Source: an uncultured Collinsella sp.
GTDB taxonomy: Bacteria > Actinomycetota > Coriobacteriia > Coriobacteriales > Coriobacteriaceae
Length of the DNA: 64,000 nt
Assembly: GCA_934647195.1 (NCBI GenBank)
Contig: CAKUFD010000002.1
Location: 1-64,000, forward strand
Reading direction: 5' to 3'
The position numbers and the translations under genes were made by a program. How positions within the stretch are numbered: the stretch's first letter is position 1; each line of letters starts with the position of its first letter. Positions 53,281-61,098 of this stretch are shown here, piece by piece. Under the pieces are notes generated by a model. That model was not told the DNA's origin and searched no databases. It saw nothing but the letters and a program-made list of their open reading frames with translations.

Positions 53281-53425
53281 CATGTCAGTAAACTTCCCGG
53301 CGTTTGGCGGATCGCGTCAAAGCGTTACCTTTCAAAAATGTGATGCCGGCTTACATGGAAGTCTGGGGATAATGGCGCGCAGGACGTACAATGGAACACG
53401 TTCTACGTCCAATTAAAGGAGAACC

Positions 53426-54826
53426 ATGACGGGGCCCCTTAAGCACAAATCTTCTCATCCGCAGGTTGACGTTCAGGTCGCTGGCGGTGACGATACCAAG
53501 ACCGCGCGTCGCGGCGCCATTTTCATCGGCTTTGTTCTCATCGCCTATATCGTCTATCTGGTGGTCACAGGACAGATGGCGCAGTTCTGGGGTGCCATGG
53601 CGTCCGTGAAGGGCGGCTGGCTCTTCGTTGCCTGCTTCTTCATGTTCCTGTACCTGGTCTTTGGCATTCTTGCCTACGCGATCGCCGTGTGGCTCGATCC
53701 CAACTCGCCCGTGGGCATCCGCGATCTTATTTCCGTCGAGGCTTCGGGCATCTTTTTCGGCAATCTTACGCCCATGATGATGGGCTCCACGCCTGCCCAG
53801 ATCTACCGCCTGACCAAGGCGGGACAAAACGTGGGCGAGGCCGGTGCCACGCAGTTCACGCGATTCATCGTGTATCAGTTTGGCCTTGTTGCCTGGGGTG
53901 CCATTCTGCTTTTGGCCAGGATGCCGTATTTCGCCGAGCATTACGGTGACATCACGCTGCTGTGCGTCTTCAGCTTTGGCGGCCACTGCCTTATCTTGTT
54001 GGGTATCTTTGCCGTGGCGCTCATGCCGGGCATGGTGACGCGTCTGGCGCATTGGATTATCAATCTGCTCGAGCGCGTTGGCATGTCCAAGTCGAAGATT
54101 GAGGGTTGGCGCGGTTTTGTCGATAACGAGATTTACTCGTTCTCCGACAAGTTCAAGCTTTCTGCCGGGCATTTCTCCTCGATGGTACTCACCGTCGTCA
54201 TCACCATGATGCAGCTTGCCTTCTTCTACTTGGTGCCGTATTTCTTGATGCTTGCCTTTGGTAAGCACGAGGTCGATTTTTTCTCGGTCATGGCGGCAAG
54301 CGCCTTTGTGCAGCTGCTTTCTTCTGCTGTGCCTCTCCCGGGCGGCACCGGTGGTGCCGAGGGCGGTTTCGCGCTGTTCTTGGGCCATTTCTTTGGCTCT
54401 GCCGCAACGGCAGGATATCTTCTGTGGCGCCTTATCACGTTTATTGCCCCAACGATCCTGGCGGCTCCACTTCTGGGTCTTAAAAGCGCTCACAATGCCA
54501 GTATTCATGCCCGTTGGGACCGCGTGTTGCGTCGCTTTGGTAAGGATCCGTCCGGCTCGACCAAGTCTGCTTCGTCCACCTCTGCACACAAGAAGGGCAA
54601 GAAGCGAAACCATGCTTCTCATCATGAGGACGAGATTGTGGCCCCGTCGGCCGTTATCGGGTCTGTTGAAGGGGTATCTGCTTCGGCTTCTCCGCGCGCG
54701 GCGACCAGCGCTGTCTCGTCTACGGGCGCTTCGTGCAAAAAGCCCGCTCCGCGCAAGACGGTGCGTCAGTCTGCGGATGGCATCACCGTGTCTCCATCTC
54801 AGTTTAAAAAGAAGCCCCGCGCATAG
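53426..54826 (+). CDS. Lysylphosphatidylglycerol synthase-like (UPF0104/YbhN) membrane protein
   Basis: The protein has 466 residues; AAAGGAG precedes the ATG. A cytoplasmic N-tail (~1-28) is followed by about seven or eight membrane segments to residue ~355. ISVEASGIFFGNLTPMMMG, GSTPAQIYRLTKAGQNVGEA and SSAVPLPGGTGGAEGGF are hallmarks of the LPG_synthase_TM (PF03706) flippase-like domain. The catalytic LysS-like C-domain of MprF is absent; in its place is a Ser/Lys/Ala-rich, probably disordered tail of ~110 residues. It most likely moves or recognises a lipid or lipid-linked sugar; the substrate is unknown. Confidence 0.82.
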   Translation: MTGPLKHKSSHPQVDVQVAGGDDTKTARRGAIFIGFVLIAYIVYLVVTGQMAQFWGAMASVKGGWLFVACFFMFLYLVFGILAYAIAVWLDPNSPVGIRDLISVEASGIFFGNLTPMMMGSTPAQIYRLTKAGQNVGEAGATQFTRFIVYQFGLVAWGAILLLARMPYFAEHYGDITLLCVFSFGGHCLILLGIFAVALMPGMVTRLAHWIINLLERVGMSKSKIEGWRGFVDNEIYSFSDKFKLSAGHFSSMVLTVVITMMQLAFFYLVPYFLMLAFGKHEVDFFSVMAASAFVQLLSSAVPLPGGTGGAEGGFALFLGHFFGSAATAGYLLWRLITFIAPTILAAPLLGLKSAHNASIHARWDRVLRRFGKDPSGSTKSASSTSAHKKGKKRNHASHHEDEIVAPSAVIGSVEGVSASASPRAATSAVSSTGASCKKPAPRKTVRQSADGITVSPSQFKKKPRA

Positions 54827-54956
54827 GTGGAGTGTCTGCTAGGCAGTTGATATCGGCAGCGCTGCGGATCCCCCTGATACAAGGCTCATCAGATGAAAAC
54901 GCCCTCTCGGCATTGTGCTGGGAGGGCGTTCGTCAATCTATGTGGAGGACCTGCGA

Positions 54957-54992
54957 AAATGTGACAAAATAAACCTGTCGACTTTTTGTCAC
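54957..54992 (-). repeat. Palindromic intergenic repeat, copy 6 (inverted)
   Basis: AAAATGTGACAAAATAAACC then TGTCGACTTTTTGTCAC, two bases from the radical SAM stop codon. Its left flank AGGACCTGCGAAAATGTG matches that of copy 5. Just before it, AACGCCCTC (54898) and GAGGGCGTT (54922) form a separate 9-bp stem that may end the flippase-like gene's transcript. Confidence 0.85.
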
Positions 54993-54993
54993 G

Positions 54994-56421
54994 TTATTGC
55001 TTGAGGGTGCGGCCTTGGGCGGCGAACTTGTGCATGTCGGATTCGGCCATGCCTTGCATGCGATCGTCGCGACGCTTGAGGAAGAGCGGGTCGCTTTCGT
55101 CGGTCCATAGGCGATCGGCAACGGGACTCCAGGCGTCAGCTGCCGCCTTCGTCTTCTCGCGCAGTTGCTCGGGCGTCTCTTTCTCCACAAGGTCTGTGGA
55201 GTGCGCGCCGGATTCTGCGACCATTTTTGGCAAAACATCGGGATTTTCGAGCATGGGGCACGGCTTGAGGTAATTGTCGTTGAACGGCATGTTCTCGTAG
55301 TACTTCATGAACAGGGGAGAGCGCAACGCATCGAGCAGGCTCACATCGTGGATGTTCGCATTGGAGTAGTGGATGAACACGCAGGGCTCGACATCGCCTG
55401 CTGCGTTGATGTGCAGGTAGCGGCGGCCACCGGCGATGCATCCGCCCACGTATTCGCCGTCGTTTTGGAAGTCGAGGGTGAACAGCGGCTTCTTTTCGCG
55501 CATCTCGCGCACGAAGTGATACATGCGTTCACGCTGCTCGGGCGTGGGGATGAGCTCGGCCGTGGCGCCGCGGCCAACCGGCATGAAGTGGAAATACCAG
55601 CAGAAGAGCGCGCCCTCGTTGATCATCCAGTCGATGTTCTCCTCGGTGGCAACGGTATCTGCATTGGCCTTGGTCCAGCAGCAGGAGATACCAAAGGGAA
55701 GATCGTGTTCGCGCAGGAGCTTCATCGCACGTTCGATCTTCTTGTAGGTGCCCTCTCCGCGGCGGGCGTCGGTGGTGTGCTCGTTGCCTTCGGCCGAGAT
55801 GGCGGGGACAAAGTTGGCCACGCGGATCATATCCTGGCAGAACTGCTCGTCGATAAGCGTGGCGTTGGTAAAGCACAGGAATGCGCAGTCGGGATGCTTT
55901 TCGCAGATGCGAATGAGGTCTGCCTTGCGCACCAGCGGCTCGCCGCCGGTATAGATGTACATATGGGTGCCCAGCGCCTTGCCCTGGGTGACGATGGAGT
56001 CGATGTCTTCGAACGAGAGATTCTGCTTGTGGCCGTATTCTGCAGCCCAGCAGCCCGTGCAATGCAGGTTGCATGCGCTTGTGGGGTCGAGAAGGATGGC
56101 CCAGGGGATATTGCACTGGTACTTATCGCGGTTTTGTTCCTGCACGGGCCAAGCCAAGATGTTGCCGTCGACGATGAGGGTCTTGAGCAGGCGTGTGCGC
56201 ATCTCGGGATTAAGCTTGAACACACGCATGATGAGGTCGTACCAGTTGCCGCGGCTTTTGATGACGTTGGTGAAGGCCTCACGCTGCGTGGGGAAGACGT
56301 TATCCGGCACCAGCTTGTTGATAAGGTCCATGATCTTGTCAACGTGGTCTTTAGGATCTTCATCCAGATAGTCGATGAGCCTGTTGAGCGCAGCGCGCTC
56401 CGCGGTTTGCTTGAGTGCCAT
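54994..56421 (-). CDS. Radical SAM protein
   Basis: The protein has 475 residues from ATG 56421 with AGGAGGG six bases upstream. SACNLHCTGCWAAEYG carries Cys117, Cys121 and Cys124, the CxxxCxxC that binds the [4Fe-4S] cluster and SAM. MYIYTGGEPLVRKADLI is the SAM-binding GGEP block. EGNEHTTDARRGEGTYKKIE and later Cys residues (GGCIAGGRRYLHI, VEPCVF, CPM) suggest a SPASM-like auxiliary cluster. An N-terminal ~95-residue helical region precedes the barrel. The reaction is unknown. A TetR-family gene is divergent 252 bases away and probably regulates it. Confidence 0.85.
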   Translation of the reverse strand: MALKQTAERAALNRLIDYLDEDPKDHVDKIMDLINKLVPDNVFPTQREAFTNVIKSRGNWYDLIMRVFKLNPEMRTRLLKTLIVDGNILAWPVQEQNRDKYQCNIPWAILLDPTSACNLHCTGCWAAEYGHKQNLSFEDIDSIVTQGKALGTHMYIYTGGEPLVRKADLIRICEKHPDCAFLCFTNATLIDEQFCQDMIRVANFVPAISAEGNEHTTDARRGEGTYKKIERAMKLLREHDLPFGISCCWTKANADTVATEENIDWMINEGALFCWYFHFMPVGRGATAELIPTPEQRERMYHFVREMREKKPLFTLDFQNDGEYVGGCIAGGRRYLHINAAGDVEPCVFIHYSNANIHDVSLLDALRSPLFMKYYENMPFNDNYLKPCPMLENPDVLPKMVAESGAHSTDLVEKETPEQLREKTKAAADAWSPVADRLWTDESDPLFLKRRDDRMQGMAESDMHKFAAQGRTLKQ

Positions 56422-56590
56422 GTGTACCCTCCTGATTGACATCGACGAGTGGCTGGGCGGTGCGGAGTCTCTCTGTCTTGAAGAGAAGCGGCTGGGGATC
56501 ACAGATGCGGTAACGAGTCGCTTGTGGACAGCATCTGCGAAATTGCACCGCCCGGCGCATTCGCTACAGGAATAGTACCCAAACGTGATA

Positions 56591-56633
56591 TATTCAACAA
56601 ACGTAGAAATTCCTTTTGTGTCTATTCAACAAA
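56591..56633. promoter_or_regulatory. Direct repeat TATTCAACAAA in the radical SAM-tetR intergenic region
   Basis: TATTCAACAAA occurs at 56591-56601 and 56623-56633, 32 bases apart, about three helical turns. The second copy also forms part of an inverted word (TCCTTTTGT ... ACAAAGGA). It lies just ahead of the TetR gene and is a plausible operator and promoter region. Confidence 0.45.
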
Positions 56634-56673
56634 GGAAACAGGGCCCGTATCTTTTTCTACAAAGGGGTTTGCG

Positions 56674-57300
56674 ATGGCCAATACTAAAACGGAAAAGGGC
56701 GTGCGCGTCGACCGTCGTGTGGTGCGCACGCGCAAGGCGATTCTTGCCGCGTTCGAGAAGCTTCTTGAAAAGAAGGACTTGAGCGAAATCACCATCAGCT
56801 CGATCGCACGCGAGGCAGACATCGATCGAAAGACGTTCTACCTGCATTTTGGCAGTATCGATGGCCTGCTTGACGCTGTTGCCGAGGATTCGGTCGACTA
56901 TATCGTCAATACGGTAGAGGAGGCTTTGAGCGGGCATCAGGCGGGAAGTGCCGAAGACGTGCAAATTGCCGCGGATACGTTTTTCGCTACGGTGAATCGC
57001 GTGGTAAGCCAAAACATCGTTATCAACAAGCGTCTGTTCGAGCTGCTGCCACCCGAAGAATTCATCACGCGTATTCGTAAGCCGCTCGAACGTGCACTAC
57101 TCGAGGGCAATTTGGTGCCGAGCGATCTGCCCGATGAGCTCTTTGAGTACTATCTCTCGTTTTTGCTCAGCGGAATCGTGGGCATCTATCGCACCTGGGT
57201 GCTGTCGGATGGGTCGATTCCCATCGAGCGGGTTTCTGAGGTGGCAAGTGATCTTACTCAACATGGCTTGATGTCGTTGGAAGGACGTCTTGAAGCCTAG
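56674..57300 (+). CDS. TetR-family transcriptional regulator
   Basis: The protein has 208 residues; AAAGGGG precedes ATG 56674. The N-terminal HTH is typical: VRTRKAILAAFEKLLEKKDL, ISSIAREADIDRKTFYLHFG, followed by SIDGLLDAVAEDSVDYI. The C-terminal ligand domain (TetR_C-like, FFATVNRVVSQNIVINKRLF, YYLSFLLSGIVGIYRTWVL) resembles the DhaS-type C-terminal family. The divergent radical SAM gene is the likely target. Its ligand is not known. Confidence 0.88.
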   Translation: MANTKTEKGVRVDRRVVRTRKAILAAFEKLLEKKDLSEITISSIAREADIDRKTFYLHFGSIDGLLDAVAEDSVDYIVNTVEEALSGHQAGSAEDVQIAADTFFATVNRVVSQNIVINKRLFELLPPEEFITRIRKPLERALLEGNLVPSDLPDELFEYYLSFLLSGIVGIYRTWVLSDGSIPIERVSEVASDLTQHGLMSLEGRLEA

Positions 57301-57329
57301 GCCCATGCATGGACAGTGCGTTGATTGTA

Positions 57330-57367
57330 AAAAGCGGCGAACCCGATTTCAGGGGTTCGCCGCTTTT
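57330..57367. terminator. Bidirectional terminator between tetR and the L,D-transpeptidase gene
   Basis: AAAAGCGGCGAACCC (57330-57344) pairs perfectly with GGGTTCGCCGCTTTT (57353-57367). The A and T ends allow termination on both strands; the two genes converge here. Confidence 0.9.
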
Positions 57368-57388
57368 CACTACTGTTTAGGTTTGCTG

Positions 57389-59056
57389 CTAGTTGTGTAC
57401 AACCACGCAGTCGCCAACGCTGATCATGTCGTAGAGCTCTGCTGCTTTGGCGGGCGGAAGGTTGATGCATCCGTGGCTGCCCACGCTCAAATAGGCGTTG
57501 GGGTTGGAGAAGCTTGAGGATGCTTGCCAGTTGGCGTCGTGCAGGCCTACGGCGCCGCCGATGTAGGACATCCAGTAGTCGACGTAGGAGATGTAGATGG
57601 GCTCGCCCGTCTCGGGGTCTTTCTTGCCGGTGAGCTTGACGTTTCGCTCCTTGTTATTGATGGAGTAGATGCCCGTGTTCGAGCCATTGCCCTCGTTGGG
57701 GTTGCCGGAGATGATGCCCGATTCCCATTTGAGGTTGCCATCGGCGTCGTAGTAGCGCGCGTGCTGCTCGGAAAGGTCGACGTCGACATAGGCACCCCAA
57801 TCGGCCTGGCCGGCATCGGTGTACTTTGCAGCGGTCTGTTTGGTGGGGATGTCGATATCTCCCGTCTGCTTGTTGGCAACGGCATCTTGAATCATTTGGG
57901 CAAGGGATGCCTCGTCGCTGATCCAGCCATAGGTGCCGCCGCCGATGGTGACCTGCTTGCCGTCCGGGCGCGTATAGGTGCGCTCGCTGCCGGCGGTATC
58001 GAGTTTGGTCTCCGCTAGGTTGTGGATCCATTCGGCAAGTTGGTCGTGATTGAGCGTGGGGTTGAGTGAGTCGTCAAAGGTGATCCACTTGCACATTTGG
58101 GCACCGTCGAGCGTGGCTACGGTGGCCCCGCCCATCTTAAGGTTCACATTGACGCCAACAAGCTCGTTCGCGGCGTCGCAGGCCTTTTGGAGCTGCTCGT
58201 CTGTAGCGCCTCCAGCGAGGGGCTCGTAGGAAGAATCGTCAAGGGAGCAGGTGGTCTGTGCATGCTCGATGGCTTCCGTTGCGGCCTTGGTCACCGCATC
58301 GGCATCGAGGCGCTGGCTCGAACGGGCCTTTTCGACGGTGAACTTGCCGGCATCGGCATCATAGGCGCCGGCGGCATCGAAGGTGCCGGGTCGATCTTGG
58401 TTGAAGGCCTCGATGGCGGCAGAGAGCTCTTGGTTAAAGGCGTTTTTGTCGTAGGTTGCCTTTACCGTCTCGTCGAGTGAGGCGAGGTTTTCTTTGGCGT
58501 TACCTGTCGCAAGCGACTGGATGAGCTTAACGGGCCAAGCGAAGGCGCCGTCGCCTGCCAGAACGGCTTTCGCCTCGGCTTGAGCGTCGATGGAAAACGT
58601 CCCCTCGGCAGGCGTAAAGGTCCAGTCCATGCCGCAGCCGGTGAGGTGCATCGAGTAGTTTGCAAGCGAGGACTCGATGCGCTCTGCAGCAGTGCTTGCC
58701 GTAGCGAGTGAGACGTCCACGCCCGCAATCGACGTGTTGGGATAGTAGATGTTGGAGAAGGTGATGACGCCGGCGATATAGGCTACGACAGCAACACCTC
58801 CCACGATGGCGGTTGCAATCTTGCCGCGCCTGTGGTTCTTGGGCTCTTGGGGCGTGGAGTCGCCTGCATTTGAGGCTACCTTGGGGGGAGCCATATGGCT
58901 CGGCGCGCGATGAGTGCCCGAGGGCTGCTGAGCGCGCGTGTTTGCCGAGTTGATGCGGGTTGCCTGCGGAACAGGGGGCATGATTCGGGTGGAGTTGGAC
59001 GTCACGGGCTGGGGCGGGGTTACGCCGCCGTTCCCGGATTGTGCATCAAATGCCAT
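57389..59056 (-). CDS. L,D-transpeptidase (YkuD) with PG_binding_4 domain
   Basis: The protein has 555 residues from ATG 59056 with GGAAAG upstream. Residues ~1-75 are a Pro/Gln/Ser-rich cytoplasmic tail, ~80-105 one membrane segment (KIATAIVGGVAVVAYIAGVI), then an extracellular region with PG_binding_4-like repeats (YYPNTSIAGVDVSLATAS; SLDDSSYEPLAGG). The C-terminal YkuD domain has HDANWQ and SVGSHGCINLP, with catalytic His528 and Cys530. It would form 3-3 or lipoprotein cross-links in peptidoglycan at the outer membrane face. Length and plan match actinobacterial homologues. Confidence 0.9.
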   Translation of the reverse strand: MAFDAQSGNGGVTPPQPVTSNSTRIMPPVPQATRINSANTRAQQPSGTHRAPSHMAPPKVASNAGDSTPQEPKNHRRGKIATAIVGGVAVVAYIAGVITFSNIYYPNTSIAGVDVSLATASTAAERIESSLANYSMHLTGCGMDWTFTPAEGTFSIDAQAEAKAVLAGDGAFAWPVKLIQSLATGNAKENLASLDETVKATYDKNAFNQELSAAIEAFNQDRPGTFDAAGAYDADAGKFTVEKARSSQRLDADAVTKAATEAIEHAQTTCSLDDSSYEPLAGGATDEQLQKACDAANELVGVNVNLKMGGATVATLDGAQMCKWITFDDSLNPTLNHDQLAEWIHNLAETKLDTAGSERTYTRPDGKQVTIGGGTYGWISDEASLAQMIQDAVANKQTGDIDIPTKQTAAKYTDAGQADWGAYVDVDLSEQHARYYDADGNLKWESGIISGNPNEGNGSNTGIYSINNKERNVKLTGKKDPETGEPIYISYVDYWMSYIGGAVGLHDANWQASSSFSNPNAYLSVGSHGCINLPPAKAAELYDMISVGDCVVVHN

Positions 59057-59200
59057 CGGGTCTTTCCTCGATTTGATTGAAAACTTGCCATCTAGCATAG
59101 GCGATTATACCTATTTGACCTCAAAGAGGGCGCGCGATATGGAGTTTTCACCACTTTGCGAGAAGCATTTGGGGCGCGGAAACGGCGGTGTCATCACGCG

Positions 59201-60805
59201 CTAGGCGCAAATGCCGCAGCGGGCACACGCCGAGAGAGCGGAAGGCGCCTGGGCGATGCCGCCGCGTGCGGTCTCGCGCAGGCTTGCGGGCAGGGCGTGA
59301 CCTACGCTGAGCATGACTTTCGCCATCTCATCAAAGGGGACAAGGCTGCCTACGCCGGAGAGTGCGAGCTGCGCCGAGGAGAAGGCTGCTGCCACCCCGA
59401 TGGCGTTTCGTGTCTGACAGGGCACTTCCACGAGTCCGCCCACCGGGTCGCACACGAGGCCCAAGAGGTTGGAGAGCGCTAGGGATGAGGCGTGGAGTGC
59501 TTGCTCGGGTGTGCCGCCCATCATCTGAACGAGCGCTGCGGCCGCCATGGCCGCCGCACTTCCCACTTCGGCTTGGCAACCGCCTTCGGCTCCTGCCACG
59601 CAGGCGGAGGTCGTAAGGTTGAGTCCGATTGCCGCTGCGCAGAAGAGGGCCTCGATAATGGTCTCGTCGCTGGCATCGAGATGTTCGGCTAGCGCCAGGA
59701 CGCATCCGGGGACGATACCCGAGGAGCCCGCCGTGGGTGCTGCGACGATGACGCCCATGGATGCGCTTCGCTCGAGCACGGCCATGGCTTTGGCGGTCGC
59801 AGCGGTTTGAACCTCGCCCAGAAGGGAAAGGCGCACTTGTTCCGAGGCGGTTGCTACGCGCTGCGCTTCGCCGCCCAGAAATCCGCCAAGAGAAGCTGTG
59901 GGGTTTGCAAGGGGTGCGGAGGTTTCTTCGCGCATGACATCGAGGGTGCGCGCCATGGAGGCGCGGGCGCGCTCTTCGCCGATAAGACGGTGCTCGCGCA
60001 GCTCCATGACGGCGCCGATGCTCATGTTGCGCTTTCGGCAGGCGTCGAGGAGCTGGGCTCCGTCATCGAAGAGCTCAGGCGTCGAGACGCCGGGGGAGAG
60101 CGAAGATGCAGATCCGGGCAGCTCGATGAAGGTGGCGAAGTCTACGTGATCGAGGTTTTTGAGTACGGGGAGCACCTCGCCGCAGGCGGCGCCGTCGGTC
60201 TCGAAGACGGAGTAGGCTTGACCGCCCTGCTCGGTGCGGTATGTGCGACAAAAGGCGATGTTGACATGCGCATAGGCGAGCAAGTTGGTGAGCGCGGCGA
60301 GCACGCCTGGAAGGTCGCGATGGGCTACGAACAAGGTGCTGTACATGCCGGAGATATCGACGCCCACGCCGTTGATGCGGCTGATGCGCATTTTGCCGCC
60401 GCCGAGGCTCTCGCCACGCACCTGCATGGTCTCGCCGCGGGCGTTTTTCATATCGATGTCGACGGTGTTGGGATGGATGGAGCCATCGTCGCCGGCGACG
60501 TTGAAGGCGTAGGTGAGCTCGCGGTCATGTGCGATGTCGAAGGCGTTGCGAATGCGCTCGTCATCGGTGTCGAGGCCCAGGATGCCGGCTACAAGGGCGC
60601 GGTCCGTGCCGTGGCCTCGATAGGTGTGGGCAAAGCTGTTCCAGAGGGTGAAGGTCACATCGGTGACATCGCCATCGACCAGCGAGGCGGCAACCTGTGC
60701 GCACCGCAGCGCGCCTGCGGTGTGGGAGGAAGAAGGGCCCACCATGATGGGGCCGAGGACCTCGAATGCTGAGGTTGTGGCAAGTGTTTGCGGGGTTCCA
60801 GACAT
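59201..60805 (-). CDS. sdaA: L-serine ammonia-lyase, iron-sulfur dependent, single chain
   Basis: The protein has 534 residues. The N-terminal beta domain (AFEVLGPIMVGPSSSHTAGA) is followed by an ACT-like region (VAHRDLPGVLAALTNLLAYA) and the alpha domain (VIVAAPTAGSSGIVPGC, CVAGAEGGCQAEVGSAAAM, CDPVGGLVEVPCQTRNAIGV), whose Cys residues bind the [4Fe-4S] cluster. It deaminates serine to pyruvate and ammonia. The one-chain form is usual outside Bacillus, which splits it into SdaAA and SdaAB. A long inverted repeat lies just upstream of the start. Confidence 0.93.
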   Translation of the reverse strand: MSGTPQTLATTSAFEVLGPIMVGPSSSHTAGALRCAQVAASLVDGDVTDVTFTLWNSFAHTYRGHGTDRALVAGILGLDTDDERIRNAFDIAHDRELTYAFNVAGDDGSIHPNTVDIDMKNARGETMQVRGESLGGGKMRISRINGVGVDISGMYSTLFVAHRDLPGVLAALTNLLAYAHVNIAFCRTYRTEQGGQAYSVFETDGAACGEVLPVLKNLDHVDFATFIELPGSASSLSPGVSTPELFDDGAQLLDACRKRNMSIGAVMELREHRLIGEERARASMARTLDVMREETSAPLANPTASLGGFLGGEAQRVATASEQVRLSLLGEVQTAATAKAMAVLERSASMGVIVAAPTAGSSGIVPGCVLALAEHLDASDETIIEALFCAAAIGLNLTTSACVAGAEGGCQAEVGSAAAMAAAALVQMMGGTPEQALHASSLALSNLLGLVCDPVGGLVEVPCQTRNAIGVAAAFSSAQLALSGVGSLVPFDEMAKVMLSVGHALPASLRETARGGIAQAPSALSACARCGICA

Positions 60806-60828
60806 GAGGGCTCCTGTTCGGTCGAGGG

Positions 60829-60953
60829 GCTCTTCCGGGTACCGTGCCGTTTGATTTCGCTTCGGTCAGGTCCTGCTCACGACGGAGCGTCCACTGGACG
60901 CTCCTGTTCGTGCGGAATCTAGCGAAATCAAACGGCACGGCACCCGGAAGAGC
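60829..60953. repeat. 33-bp near-perfect inverted repeat with an inner hairpin (foldback element)
   Basis: Arms 60829-60861 and 60921-60953 match with a single mismatch (60841/60941). The 59-base loop contains a further perfect 9-bp hairpin, GGAGCGTCC-ACT-GGACGCTCC (60884-60904). It begins 24 bases upstream of the sdaA start, so it would form a large 5' structure in that mRNA, or it is a miniature foldback mobile element. No open frame is present. The rest of 60954-61098 holds a 12-bp hairpin (61037-61048 with 61055-61066) past the end of gltX. Confidence 0.85.
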
Positions 60954-61098
60954 TAGCTACTAGAATAGGGCATTCGCGTTCCTACGGCTAAGCGGGGAGA
61001 GGAAGAGAGTGTGCGCTTCGCGCGCGTTGGATAGGGAGAGAGCCCGGCGGTGGGGCCGGGCTCTCTTGAAAAGGCTGTATTTGCGTAACTGCTGGGAA

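Noticed and set aside
53007..53291. 94-codon frame across the tRNA genes
   Set aside because: It reads through tRNA-Gln and tRNA-Glu, whose cloverleaves are unambiguous.
55165..56439. Plus-strand open frame across the radical SAM gene
   Set aside because: The minus-strand gene has the CxxxCxxC motif and a strong ribosome site; the plus frame has neither.
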